Assembly: GCA_903772945.1 (NCBI GenBank)
Contig: CAICTM010000057.1
Span: 40,001 to 104,000 of the forward strand
Direction: 5' to 3'
DNA from: Seminavis robusta
Taxonomy: Eukaryota > Bacillariophyta > Bacillariophyceae > Naviculales > Naviculaceae
DNA: 64,000 bases
The notes under the pieces are model-generated. The model saw only the letters and a program-made list of their open reading frames with translations, did not search any database and was not told the origin of the DNA. Within the stretch, counting starts at the first letter, position 1. Each line of letters begins with the position of its first letter. Both the position numbers and the translations under genes were made by a program. Of this stretch, positions 42,296 to 53,209 are shown piece by piece.

Positions 42296-42815
42296 CTTCT
42301 AGCTAGAATGAACTCTCTCGTGCCTTTCTTCAACTATTTTCCTCCTGTTTTTTGTTGTAGTGACAGGAACTGAGAATCATCGATTCGATTCTTTGGTGGA
42401 GATTTTTTAACGAGGTTACTAAAGTGGTACTAGCTAGCTAGTACCTCGTCATCAACAGCGGAACAGCGGATGTGCGTGGTCAAAGGTTTCGGGGAAGCCA
42501 GATTTGAGATGCTTCAAGGCATGAATGACCGAAAGGAATGTCCACACGGTATCGTACTCTAAACCCGCCTTCACAAAAGGAATGTCCATTGATAAACGCA
42601 AAAGAACACCAGTAGCCAGCGAGCGTCGCCAGTGGCCCACTGAAACGCCTTTCGTGTGGAGATGGATGATTCATCATTCGATTATCATTCGATTGGATTC
42701 ATTCAATCGATTCCACTCGCTCTGGTGGCTTATCAAAAGAATGATGCTCGGCCTATCACCGGATCTTGCATCTTCCACACTTCTTCCTCCTCCAGTTGCT
42801 ACTAGCTAGCTAGCG
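42296..42815. other. Shared upstream region of two divergent genes
   Basis: About 520 bases between the repeat-protein ATG and the first metallophosphoesterase ATG. TAGCTAGCTAG occurs at 42430-42441 and again at 42802-42813, ending two bases before the ATG at 42816. An ATTCGATTATCATTCGATTGG tract lies near 42675. No element can be assigned. Confidence 0.45.
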
Positions 42816-44015
42816 ATGGAGATGGTGTTCAATACGGTTCGAAGCCTGTCACTCTCCTTGCTGTTCCTTGCAATTCTAAGCATCGGCTTCACGGTGGCAT
42901 CGGTCTTTCTACTCCCCACTGCTACCTCTAAAGTTGCGCTGGCGCATTCCTCATCCATGGATTCAACCACCACCACCAGCAAACCATATTTTACATTTGG
43001 TATCATTTCTGACATTCAATACGCACCAATTCCGGATGGATACTCTACGTATGGAACTCAGAGATTCTTCCAGTATTCCAAAGACGCGGCGGCTCAAGCT
43101 GCCAAGCATTTTGAACAAGAACAAATCCCACTGGTAGTCAATCTAGGTGACATTATTGATGGAAAGTGTCAAGAAATTGCCAAACATGCAGGGGTGCCCA
43201 TGGAAGAGGGTGTAAATGTTGGCATGGAGTGCACAGATCGTGTCCTTGAAGCTTTGTCCACCTACACTTGTGGAAAGCTACTGCATACCTATGGCAACCA
43301 TGAACTCTACAATCTCAGCAGGGAACAAATTGGAAAAAAGCTCAACATTCCAATGGTGCAAGAGCGGCCAGACAAAGATGGTGTAGGGAGTTATGTGGGG
43401 TACTTTTCCTACCTGGCTATAACCAACAGTGGAAGGAATCTACGGCTTGTGGTGATTGATTCATATGATATCGCAATTCTGGGACACCCAAAGGACAGTC
43501 CAAAGAGAATCAAGGCTGAAGCCATAATGGCCAGGAACAATCCCAAGGATGTCCATCCAGAAACCCCCAAAAAGGAATCAGAAGAATTTCAAGAGAGATT
43601 TGAGATGATCAACGGGGCTGTGGATGAACCTCAGCTGCGCTGGTTAAGAAAGACCCTGACAAAAGCACGTGAAAACAAGGAGCTGTGCATCATAATCTCC
43701 CATCAGCCCATTCTACCAAAATCTTGTTTCTCTGTCACTTTGATGTGGAACTATGATGAAGTCTTGCAAGTCTTGCGAGAATTCAAAGATGTGGTAGTCT
43801 TGTCACTAGCGGGACATGACCACAGAGGTGGATATCAAATTGATGAAGAGAGTGGCATTCACTTTCGCGTGGTGGAAGGCACAGTGGAGACACCACCTCC
43901 TGGAGTGACCTATGGATTTGTTGATATGTACCCAAAGAAGATAGTGGTTCGAGGCTTTGGGGGCTGTAAATCTGCCGAGTACGACCTCTCCAGGATGCAA
44001 CAAGCTAGAGTATGA
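42816..44015 (+). CDS. Calcineurin-like metallophosphoesterase, ADPRM-like (copy 1)
   Basis: Single-exon gene of 399 aa with an N-terminal signal anchor (residues 9-33). Metallophosphoesterase motifs are complete: DIQY (66-69), GDIIDG (111-116), GNHELYN (160-166), SHQPILP and GHDHRGGY. The DIQY/GDIIDG/GNHE set is that of Mn-dependent ADP-ribose/CDP-alcohol diphosphatases. Such enzymes split ADP-ribose and related nucleotides. The signal anchor suggests the secretory route or membrane attachment here, so the natural substrate may be extracellular or plastidial. The paralog at 47284-48564 shares long nearly identical DNA stretches, while the N-termini differ. Confidence 0.85.
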   Translation: MEMVFNTVRSLSLSLLFLAILSIGFTVASVFLLPTATSKVALAHSSSMDSTTTTSKPYFTFGIISDIQYAPIPDGYSTYGTQRFFQYSKDAAAQAAKHFEQEQIPLVVNLGDIIDGKCQEIAKHAGVPMEEGVNVGMECTDRVLEALSTYTCGKLLHTYGNHELYNLSREQIGKKLNIPMVQERPDKDGVGSYVGYFSYLAITNSGRNLRLVVIDSYDIAILGHPKDSPKRIKAEAIMARNNPKDVHPETPKKESEEFQERFEMINGAVDEPQLRWLRKTLTKARENKELCIIISHQPILPKSCFSVTLMWNYDEVLQVLREFKDVVVLSLAGHDHRGGYQIDEESGIHFRVVEGTVETPPPGVTYGFVDMYPKKIVVRGFGGCKSAEYDLSRMQQARV

Positions 44016-44407
44016 CATGTACATCTGCTGAAGATTGACTACATTGGCTTGTTGATGGTTACATACAAGACAGCTGAATGCTTACATACAATGGTGAAGC
44101 TTGCCAAGATCCATAGGAAAGGAATAGAATCATAAAGGGACGTGACCATGGTACTAATATGCATAATATATGAGGGGAATCAAAAAGGGTCTAAAAATGG
44201 GTCACGTTTCCGCAAGAAGCTCTTCAATGGAAGTGGCGCCATGGCAATCGGTCCAGAGATGAACCGAGAACGTCCAAACTGATAAAAATTTAAAGGATGA
44301 CTCATTCGATCAACGCATTCGTACTGCATACACGTCCCCAACTCTGCGTAGACCGCCACCCGTGTTTTGCTTCGAAGAGGCGACAGGTTCCAGTAGAAAC
44401 GCAACGA
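44016..44407. other. Spacer between convergent genes
   Basis: About 390 bases between the stops of the phosphoesterase and the LtrA-family gene; presumably 3' UTRs. No convincing frame. Confidence 0.4.
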
Positions 44408-46756
44408 TCAGATGACGTACTTGTTCAACTGTTTGATCTCACCCGCTCGATCCGAAGGTGGCTCCAGTCGTTCGATCGGTGCCTCAAACAGGGCTTCGTC
44501 CATCGAGATCCTATCATCTGTCGTCGATGAGGAATGTGACCTGGAACTCAGTGATCTGCCAGAAGCCGGTGTCTTTGCGCGGCTCTTCCTTTTCGGCAAG
44601 GAACGCGTTGAAAGAATGATCGATACAGCTCGGCTTTTGATGGACACCATTTTCTCCTTGATGTCGTTATCGTGTTGAACAACGCCCCATCCAACCACTC
44701 TTGTCGTCGCCATGTTTGTGACGATAAGGAAGCCCATAATGTTCACCTTCAAAGTTTGACTTGCCCATGACCACTGACTTAGCGATAAAGTGTAGGCAAT
44801 CAAGACAACCTTGAATAGACAAATTATGAGCAGGGGCCAGTTTACGGACCAAAAGCGACACAATGCCAGGTCACGGCACAACACTGCGTAACTCTTTGTC
44901 ACTGATTTCTGCGTTGTCAGCATCAATTCCAGCGTCAGCAGTATCACGGCAAGGGAATAGCAGTACAGGGACGCAACAGTCTTGTCGGGTATGTCGATAG
45001 TCCCCCCTGCAAGCATTCGGTGACCCTCTTCATGTTCTTGTTCCTCCTCTTCTACTTGCATCAGAACGTTGGTCAACATGATTTTGTAGGAAACGCCGAA
45101 CGCAATCAAGCTCGCGGACAAGAGTTGAATCAACATGCCGTAGAGTGTTGCCGTGAACATGGACCTGGAAAGAGCATGTCCGTTGGAGTGGCTGGGTTCC
45201 GACTCGAAGATGATCATTTGGATGATAATGACAGTCAGGCAACCCATTGCCGTAATCCCATAGTACTCGGCTGTTTCGGTTGTCTCTACGATCAGCAATG
45301 ATAGGATGCTTTCACCGATCATCAGCATCAACCATTCTCCGTATCGATGAAAGACAAAGTCGACGTTGTAGGGTACATAGTGTTGTCGGATATACTGAGC
45401 GTTTGCATCTCGATTTCCGACCGTGTCGTATTGTCGATACAAAGTGTGAACCAGATTGAAGATGTAAATTGTCATGCATAAAATCAGTGGGACGTCAGCA
45501 ATGGACCATACCATCCCCCCGTCGCATCCATCTCCTCCTTCTCCTCCCAACATTCGATGTCCGCTGCTATACTCGGCACAACCAGTAGATACGCTTGCCG
45601 CCAGGAATCTAACGTGGCCATCGTCATGATGGTCGTCCGTGTTTGCATAAGATGTCTCTGCAGTTTCGGATGTGTAAGCGTCATTGCTGTTTTCGTAGTT
45701 GCCATTGTATCCATTCTCGTAGGCTTGGTTCTCCTGCTGTCCCTGGGATCCACCGCCACCACCACTGTCCAGTTCTCCGTCAAAGAAGGAATATCCAGCC
45801 AGAAAGGCTGCTACCAAATATGTCAGACTGGTCGGGATAGAGCGGAACAAGATCCTTCGTCGGGTGTGATTTCTAATGGCAGTCCTATCTCCCTCTGCGA
45901 AAAAGTATAGCTCCAACTTGAGTCCCAATTGCAGCATGGATTCTCCAAAGAGCGCGGATGTCAATGCCAAGGTTTCAAAACTGTGCTTGTCACTCAAAAA
46001 CTTGATTGGCTTGATGGATAGTACCGCCAAACAAACACACGCGAAACGCATCAAAGAAAACAGTCTGTGGGCATGATCCACCAATGTGTATCTTGCCCAG
46101 TACATGACATCATTTTCCCACATATTGTAGAGCGGCCCAAAGATGCCAATAAAGTAGACCACTCCTCGAGGCCATTGATATCCTCCCGAATCGAGTGCAC
46201 TGAGGATCATGACGCCCAAGTTAAAGGCGGCCGCCACATAAAAGAGATCAAAGAATAGGTCTCCCCAGTTGACATGCGGCAATACCTGGCGGTCATCCCA
46301 GTACTGACGTTGAACAGGGCGACAATACCATGGGATACTGAGCAATGGATGATGAATCTCGTCATCGTCCTCATCGTCCTCATCGTTGTCAGTATGACCG
46401 TGATTGTGATGTTGCTGTAGCTTTTTGGACTTGCGCAAATGAGCCTGGAAGCAATCATCCGTCTCGGCTCCACGTGTTTCTTGCAAGTATTCCAATACAG
46501 ACTCTTTGGTGTGAAGCTCGCGGGGGCAGGAACTGGGACGGACGGGGTGCTCGTCTTGTCTCGTAGTAGAAGCATGGCGGTGATGGCGACCAATACTGCT
46601 ACCGCCAAGGGGTGATCTGTGGCTTTCTTCGGGGAGGGATTCTAGGACAGATTCTTCATCGGACATTTGATATCCTCTTCTTGCTTCTAAGCTTCCCTCT
46701 TCTGATCCTAAGGCCGCATCAGGTTGATGCAAGTGGAATGCATGTCGATCTTCCAT
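44408..46756 (-). CDS. LtrA-family (low temperature requirement A) multi-pass membrane protein
   Basis: Single-exon gene of 782 aa, ATG at 46754-46756. The N-terminal ~135 residues are hydrophilic (Ser/His rich with an acidic DEDDEDDDE run). The membrane domain opens with HVNWGDLFFDLFYVAAAFNLG (161-181 in two parts), the family signature, and has about ten further hydrophobic spans with FGESMLQLGLKLE and RYGEWLMLMIGESILSL. A low-complexity loop (Gly/Asn/Tyr/His rich, around residues 345-415) divides the two halves. The C-terminal tail is Ser/Arg rich. The biochemical role of LtrA proteins is not established. The gene lies between two duplicated phosphoesterase genes and is on the opposite strand, so it was either trapped between them or part of the duplicated block. 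Confidence 0.82.
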   Translation of the reverse strand: MEDRHAFHLHQPDAALGSEEGSLEARRGYQMSDEESVLESLPEESHRSPLGGSSIGRHHRHASTTRQDEHPVRPSSCPRELHTKESVLEYLQETRGAETDDCFQAHLRKSKKLQQHHNHGHTDNDEDDEDDDEIHHPLLSIPWYCRPVQRQYWDDRQVLPHVNWGDLFFDLFYVAAAFNLGVMILSALDSGGYQWPRGVVYFIGIFGPLYNMWENDVMYWARYTLVDHAHRLFSLMRFACVCLAVLSIKPIKFLSDKHSFETLALTSALFGESMLQLGLKLELYFFAEGDRTAIRNHTRRRILFRSIPTSLTYLVAAFLAGYSFFDGELDSGGGGGSQGQQENQAYENGYNGNYENSNDAYTSETAETSYANTDDHHDDGHVRFLAASVSTGCAEYSSGHRMLGGEGGDGCDGGMVWSIADVPLILCMTIYIFNLVHTLYRQYDTVGNRDANAQYIRQHYVPYNVDFVFHRYGEWLMLMIGESILSLLIVETTETAEYYGITAMGCLTVIIIQMIIFESEPSHSNGHALSRSMFTATLYGMLIQLLSASLIAFGVSYKIMLTNVLMQVEEEEQEHEEGHRMLAGGTIDIPDKTVASLYCYSLAVILLTLELMLTTQKSVTKSYAVLCRDLALCRFWSVNWPLLIICLFKVVLIAYTLSLSQWSWASQTLKVNIMGFLIVTNMATTRVVGWGVVQHDNDIKEKMVSIKSRAVSIILSTRSLPKRKSRAKTPASGRSLSSRSHSSSTTDDRISMDEALFEAPIERLEPPSDRAGEIKQLNKYVI

Positions 46757-47283
46757 AGTTGCGTTGTGTGAGATTTTGTTCTTTACAAAACTCTGCCTTC
46801 AATCTCCCATTTAACCTCGCTTCTAAGTTAACCTTTGTACTGTAGATTGCTGTTTATCAAGAAACAGAGCAACAGCAGGATGCATGCAGGAACTGTCCAA
46901 CCTTGTAAGTACCGGTAGGGATGGACGCGATATGGCGTTGGAATCCAGATTTTGCCCAGAGCCAAGGTCCCCATCAAGCCATTCAGTGAGTGCTCACGGA
47001 TCTTTTGCACTCACACACACGAATGAATTTGAGCTTTCACAGAAGCAATTTTTGGTGTTATTCCTCTGAAAACCGGATGTCCCAAATATTTTCTCTCCAA
47101 CTGAAATGGCAATCCGGGTGTCTTGTCAAGCTTGCTGGCTTTATGCAATGACGCATTCGCTGCGACCAGGAAAAATCTGCATGACCATGAGCACAGCCTT
47201 TCTTTCTCTCGTTGCAACCCCACCATGAAATACTTGCTGCATGCACGTCTGCACCACAAGCTGCGGGACCTTTCAATTTCAAC
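46757..47283. other. Shared upstream region of two divergent genes
   Basis: About 530 bases between the LtrA-family ATG and the second phosphoesterase ATG. Overlapping frames on both strands in 47011-47283 have no recognisable motif. The stretch just upstream of 47284 is open in the phosphoesterase frame but begins at TTG. Confidence 0.4.
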
Positions 47284-48564
47284 ATGTTGGCCCAGAGTTG
47301 TTGTAAAAGAAGTTCTTTGCTCGCAAGATTCTGGTTTTTCAGTATTGGTGTCTCGCTGGGATCCGCATTTCTCATTCCTGACAAGAGCATTGGTGGTGCA
47401 AGATCATTCACCACAAACTCACAGGTTGTCACTACCAGAATCATGGCAGTCTCCTCTTCCATGGACACCCCGCCTTCCAAGAGCTCCCAACCGGACTTCA
47501 CATTTGGATTAATTGCAGATATACAATATGCTCCCATCCCAGACGGATTCTCCTATGGTGGTGTTCCAAGGTACTACCGACATGCCAAAGATGTGGCTGC
47601 TCATGCTGCCAAGCATTTTGAACAAGAACAAATCCCACTGGTAGTCAATCTAGGTGACATTATTGATGGAAAGTGTCAAGAAATTGCCAAAAATGGAGGG
47701 GATCCCATGGAAGAGGGTATAGATGTTGGCATCGAGTGCACAGAGCATGTCCTTGAAGCATTGTCCACCTACACTTGTGGCAAGCTACTGCATACATATG
47801 GCAACCATGAACTCTACAATCTCAGCAGGGAACAAATTGGACACAAGCTCAACATTCGTTTTGTTCAAGAGCAGCCAGACAAAGATGGTGTGGGGAGTTC
47901 CGTGGGGTACTTCTCCTACCTGGCTACAACCAACAGTGGAAGGAATCTACGATTTGTGGTGATTGATTCGTATGATATCACACTGCTGGGACATCCAAAG
48001 GGCAGCCCAAAAAGAACCAAGGCCCAAGATATCATGGCCAAGAACAATCCCAATTACCCTGAGCTGGAAAACTCTCCAGAAGGCTTGGGGGAGTTGCAAA
48101 AACGATTTGTTGGTTTTAATGGTGCAGTTGACGAGCCTCAGCTACAATGGTTACGGCAAACACTCCAGGAAGCACGAACCAATAGGGAAGAGTGCATCAT
48201 CGTGTCCCATCAACCTATTTTGCCTGGAACATGTTCCACTGTTACATTAATGTGGAACTACGCGGATGTGCTGGAAATATTGCGGGAATTCAGTGATGCG
48301 GTTCTGTTATCCCTTGCAGGTCATGCCCACAAAGGTGGATACAAATGTGATGAGAAGAGTGGCATTCATTTCCGTGTCCTTGAGGCTGCTTTGGAGACTC
48401 CACCCCCTGGTATGACCTATGCATTTGTTGATATTTATCCGGACAAGATAGTGGTTCGAGGCTTTGGGGACTGTGAATCTGCTGAATATAGTCTCAAACA
48501 ACTGCCAGAAGCACTAGAAGCAGATGCCGAGAGGAATGTAGCAGAGAAGGCTGTCTCGAGCTAG
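47284..48564 (+). CDS. Calcineurin-like metallophosphoesterase, ADPRM-like (copy 2)
   Basis: Single-exon gene of 426 aa from the ATG at 47284; the frame is open further upstream but only from a TTG. The presequence contains a hydrophobic core (LLARFWFFSIGVSLGSAFLIP) broken into two parts, with GSAFLIP resembling a plastid Phe junction. A Ser/Thr-rich linker follows, then the phosphoesterase domain: DIQY, GDIIDG, GNHELYN, SHQPILP and GHAHKGGY. Only the second residue of the last motif differs from copy 1 (Ala for Asp), and both histidines are kept. Several stretches of over 60 bases are identical to copy 1. The C-terminus is longer (LEADAERNVAEKAVSS). Different presequences suggest that the two copies work in different compartments. 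Confidence 0.84.
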   Translation: MLAQSCCKRSSLLARFWFFSIGVSLGSAFLIPDKSIGGARSFTTNSQVVTTRIMAVSSSMDTPPSKSSQPDFTFGLIADIQYAPIPDGFSYGGVPRYYRHAKDVAAHAAKHFEQEQIPLVVNLGDIIDGKCQEIAKNGGDPMEEGIDVGIECTEHVLEALSTYTCGKLLHTYGNHELYNLSREQIGHKLNIRFVQEQPDKDGVGSSVGYFSYLATTNSGRNLRFVVIDSYDITLLGHPKGSPKRTKAQDIMAKNNPNYPELENSPEGLGELQKRFVGFNGAVDEPQLQWLRQTLQEARTNREECIIVSHQPILPGTCSTVTLMWNYADVLEILREFSDAVLLSLAGHAHKGGYKCDEKSGIHFRVLEAALETPPPGMTYAFVDIYPDKIVVRGFGDCESAEYSLKQLPEALEADAERNVAEKAVSS

Positions 48565-48859
48565 CTACCTGGTCCACATATTACCGGCATAGCTGAACAT
48601 AGTTAGAAGAGTTCTTGGCCACAGACGTCAGTATCAATGGACAGCTTCGGTCAGTTACTAGCTACTCGTAGACTGCGCACACAATTTACTAAAGCCGATC
48701 ACAGTCCTACATGCAGTCACCGTGTGACTTTCGATTTAGTACTCATACACCGCCAACCAATGCAGCCAGATAGGCTCCTGAGCCACTACACTGCGTACCG
48801 TGTACAGTACGATATCCTCCCGACGACGGCACGACATGAATAAAGAAGGTTGTGCGCCC

Positions 48860-51800
48860 TTAGATCGAGTCTGTACCGTGGTACTTTGAGCGTCGCCCCT
48901 GCGTCCATCCAATGCTGACGGCGATATCAGGTTGCACATTTTCGTCGTCAAACTCAGCTTCACCGCTGGCATTGCTGTTCTCCAGCCGCCGAATTGTTTC
49001 CTCGTGCTGTTCCAATCGCATTTTGAGAGTCTCAATTTCTAGGTTCAGACCAGAGACTTGCTCCTCTCGTTGATCTTTCACGTCTTGTAGTTCCTTCGAT
49101 ATGAGGTTCCTTTGTCGTTTCGCAATCATCAATTCGTCTCGAGTCTTCTGCAGGGTCTCTTGACTCGGTTGGTTCCCATTCTGTTGTTGTGCCTGCTGTT
49201 GTTGCACTCGACGCAAGTCCTCGGTGAGCTTTTGAACTGTGGCCCTGTGAACCACGTGCGATTCTCTCATCAATCGTTTCTGGTCGGCAAGCTCATTTTG
49301 AGCAGCGGCCAAAGAGCGTTCAAGATCTGCAATTCTCTGCTGACTCTCCGCTGACGGTGAGGCTCCGTAGTGATCATTGCTAGGTCGGCTCACGGATGGC
49401 GCCGACGAAACTCCTGTGCTCTTTCTCGCGACCTGTCGGCGCGTCCTTTCGGGTGGTGGTCCTTCATCCCCATAGGAATCGTCGTCCAGCAGCAAAATGG
49501 GACGATCCATCGCCTCGCCAGAAGTACGACGTCGTTTGTGGAGTGGTTCTGGTGCACCCGCCATTGGAACCGGTGGAGGGCGCATTCCGTGATGAGGTGG
49601 TTGCGGAACTCGAGGATGATGAGCCATTGGAGGCAGGCCGCGAGGGTGATGCGGGGCATGCGGATTGTGCTGTTGAACAGGCTGTGGCGGTGGCTTCCAT
49701 TCCATGGGTGCCGGTTTCGGAGCAACGTATGGGTAATGTTCGTCTTGGAATTGGAATATCGTAGCAGTTCCGGGCACAATTTCATTATAGTAGGTTTTGC
49801 GACGAATCCTTGATTTCTTCGTGGTAGGTGCCACGCTTCTCTTCCATTCAAGGCCATCGAAATGGGAAAAGTCCGCTTTCCCCAATCGATCCATAGCAAT
49901 GCTTCGCTGCAGAAAGGCGCTGGGCCTACAGCCCTGCGGGTTGCGGCGCAGAGTATCCAAGTCTGACAAATGCCGACTGATGGGGTCGCAGAACTTCATA
50001 AGCTGTTCTTGCATCAAGCTTTTGAATGAGGTTGTGTTGCACCGCTTTTTGAACTTGTTCGAATGGTACTTCCAGTAGCAATCCGCAATTCCCGCCGTCC
50101 ACGCCAGTAAGTTGCGCTTGTGCGTTTCTCCTCCTTTTTGCTCGGACCATGCGATACCTTGTTTGGTGGGCATCAACGGCAACTGTGCTTTTTCATCATC
50201 AATAATGATTGTGAGCGCTTGCTGATAGTCGGTACCAGAAGCAGCCAAACCAAGAGTGGCACGAGCATCGTCATCGTGCTGGATCAACCGTCCAGAACTA
50301 CGACTGTAAATATACATTTGAGCCGTGTTGGGCAGATTGTCGTTTCCGAGACGCAGCGCTTCGTATCCACAAAAAATGTTGAGATTGTACCCTTCCTTAT
50401 CCCAGTTGAAGTGTCCAATATCCATGATCGGAGTCTCTCTGGGTACATTCACAGTAAATTTGGTCATTTCCACGAGTCGATGTTGCCAGTAGGAAAAATG
50501 GACCTTTTCCTCTCCGATCCAGAAATCAAATCCCTTGTTGGGAATATTGATGTAGAATTTTGGAAGTAGCTGTTTGATTTCTTCCAGAAAAAGCGAAGCG
50601 GGGTTGTTGCCGTGGAATGAACGGCGACTGTGAACCGCGATATTGTTGTGTTGATGCAAGAGTGATGCAATAATGACCTGGAAAATATGATCGTAGTTTC
50701 CCCACTCGTCATCCCACATGTGTAAACAATGTTCGACGAGTCGTTTGAGCCCAACAACCATGTCCCCTTGCCCCAGGGCATTTTGGACACAAGTCCCAAT
50801 CTTTGGATTCTGTGCAATGATGTTGCTAAGATGCGAATGAAATTCTTCTTCAATTTCCCCAGGAGTTTTGTCGTCAACATCTTCCACAATGAACCATGCG
50901 GATGGTAAACAGACTCCTTCTTTGGTTTGTAGACTCTTGGCAATGACTCCCAAGGAATACATGGGTCCATTGCGCGTGATGACAAAGTTGGCGTCGCTCA
51001 GAGTAGCACAACCATGTTTGAGCCCAACTCCATTTTCTAAAGAATCGAATCATACAACAGTCAATCGCTTAGCAACAACAACAAAAACAATAGTCCAAGG
51101 ATTCGCTTTTTTTCAGTCAGTCATAGTACTCACCACCGATGGCATCTCGTTTGGCATTCTTGCCCACGCCCTTGGTTGATCCATACACCACAAGGACGTC
51201 CTTGAGTGGCTTGATGGGTTTGGCGCTGTTGTTGATAATGACAATGCCATTCGGTTCCAGCTTTTTCATGACGACCTTTCCTTCAATATTGGAATGCAGG
51301 GTGGCGTCCAAACACTACACAAGCAAAAAAAGAAAATAGTGAGATAACAAAACCCAAATCTACACACTCTTTGCTTTTTTGGTCGACTGGACTCACATTG
51401 TCGAGCAAATCGAGCATGGCATATTTCGGTTCGTCAAAGACACGCGTCCACGAGTTCCACATTCCATGACCATCAACGGCTGTCATGCCGCTCATGGTGT
51501 AATCCGATGCTCCCGGAGAGGTTGGCGGGGGGGCCTTTATGGAGCTGGCGACCGTTTGTGGCCTTGCAAATTGTGGCGAGTCCTGTTGATGCTGCTGCTC
51601 TTCCGGCAGCGAGACCTGCTCTTGCTCTTGATGCTGTTGCTGCTCATACTGTGGGGGCTCATTCTGTGGGGGCTGAAAATCCTCAACACGCGGTGGTGAC
51701 TCCTGCCGTGGCTCCTCGAAATGCGGTTGCGGGAGCTCTTCTAGTGGATCCTTTTGTGATATGATTGCGTCGGCAATAGGGTCAGGAAAGGAGAGATGGT

Positions 51801-51864
51801 CGTCCTGATGATGCCTGCCTTCATCGAAAAAGTGCTGCGAGTCGAATGCCATGTCCCCCGCCAT
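48860..51864 (-). CDS. MORC-like GHKL ATPase with C-terminal coiled coil
   Basis: Three exons (51864-51397, 51314-51134, 51036-48860; introns 82 and 97 nt, GTGAGT donors) give 941 aa. The first ~120 residues are Gln/Glu/Pro rich. The Bergerat ATPase fold follows: LDLLDNCLDA (151-160, split by intron 1) is the N-box. The ENGVGLKHG motif (217-225, split by intron 2) is the glycine-rich loop, and between them lies VIINNSAKP. The surroundings (KDVLVVYGST, ANFVITRNG) resemble MORC proteins, which compact chromatin and silence transposons. A Pro/His-rich linker (around HHPRGLPPMAHHPR), a probable basic nuclear signal (KRRRTS) and a ~130-residue coiled coil end the protein. No CW zinc finger is seen. 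Location is probably nuclear. Confidence 0.78.
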
Positions 51865-53209
51865 TTTTTCTATTGTGTTGTTGTCGGACCACGGATGGGA
51901 ATGCCAGAGAAAGTCTCTTGTCCAGATTGTCTGTTTTCGTCTCGTCTCGTTACAACCAGCCGACACACTCTCCACACTCTATCAAGCTGGCAAGTACCGG
52001 TACTAGCTAGTAGCGGTGATATGCTTTCTGTTTCGATGCTCCAGAAGGTTGGTTGTGGCAACAAAGTCGTCGTTGGCAGTTCGGCTGTTACGTTGTAGTA
52101 CGTGCTGTAAGCCAGTGCGCGGCGGCGGTCGGTAATTTTTCAAACGGAAGGGCGCGAGAAAATGAAAGCCAGCAGGCAAGGCACTGGAAAGAGGGGACAG
52201 TTTGCATTGGCTGGGATGAAAACAGAATTTTTCTCAGCCACTCTTTGAAACTCTCTTTGCTTCCATGGGAAAAGGAACCTAGCTTGCTACAGTATGCTTC
52301 TGCTCAGTACTTGAGCTTACTGTAACAGGGAACACCCAGGCAATGCAAACATGTAGCAATGAAATTTCTTTTGTTCAAAAGCTTCTTACCTGGCTTGCAT
52401 GCTTTTGGCTCTTTTGTCTGTGGGGGTCTACTAGCAACTGGAGGTCTCTAACCAAGCCAGCCACTGCTCCCTGGTGGCACTTGGGCAGATTGTCAGTTGA
52501 GAATCTGGCTGGCACTCTGCCTGGAGAGGTGCAAGCAGGCCAGTTAGTGCAAACAGAAATCAAGCCCAGCCACTCAAGGTCTTCCACCTTATTTCCAGCC
52601 TGCAGGAATGTTCAAGAACACTGGCATGTCAATCAATCAACCAACCAGAAGATTCCATGCTTGGGAGGAGCTGGTTCAAGCTAGGGCACCAATTGTTAGT
52701 CATAGCAAGTCAGCATCGCCGCACTTGGTTTTAGCTAAACACTTGTCAGCAAGTTCCACTCCCAGGCCTTCCACAGCTGTCACTCAGATCCACTTTTTTA
52801 TGTCATGTGCTTCATTACAACTTCCTCTTGCTTGCCAATGAGAGAACTGACTACATGATCACCACAAGCCTGCCAGTTGATCAACCAACCTATCCTCCAT
52901 TCCATCAAGCAATGCTTGTTCAAAACATGGACAGCCTGCATGCTAGCTTTGGCTGGTTTCTGGTAGTGTAAAAAGAAGGTGATCCAGCCTATTTGCATAG
53001 CTAATCCATCGTGTCACCAATCAGTAATTGGCCACCTCAGCATCTGCAAGCTACATGCAAAGTTCCTGTGATCCTTCTGAGTTTGACAGCTCTATCATGT
53101 GGCACAGGTAAGAACTGCTGTGTTCATTCAAAATCATGTACTAACTCTTGCACTTTCACTCTCTATCTTTCTCTTTATACACTATATTGATTTTCTTCCT
53201 ACAAGTAGG
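51865..53209. other. Intergenic, no gene seen
   Basis: About 1.35 kb between two minus-strand genes. AAGTACCGGTACTAGCTAGTAGC-type motif near 51990. The segment 52340-53000 is rich in CCAGCC/AACCAACC words but has no lasting frame, and an ORF of 113 codons there lacks motifs. Confidence 0.45.

Noticed and set aside
47212-47283. N-terminal extension of the second metallophosphoesterase
   Set aside because: It begins at TTG; the ATG at 47284 directly precedes a good targeting sequence.
52343-52684. 113-codon frame in the intergenic region before the synthetase
   Set aside because: Composition is Ser/Cys/Trp-skewed with no motif; an opposing frame of similar length overlaps it.
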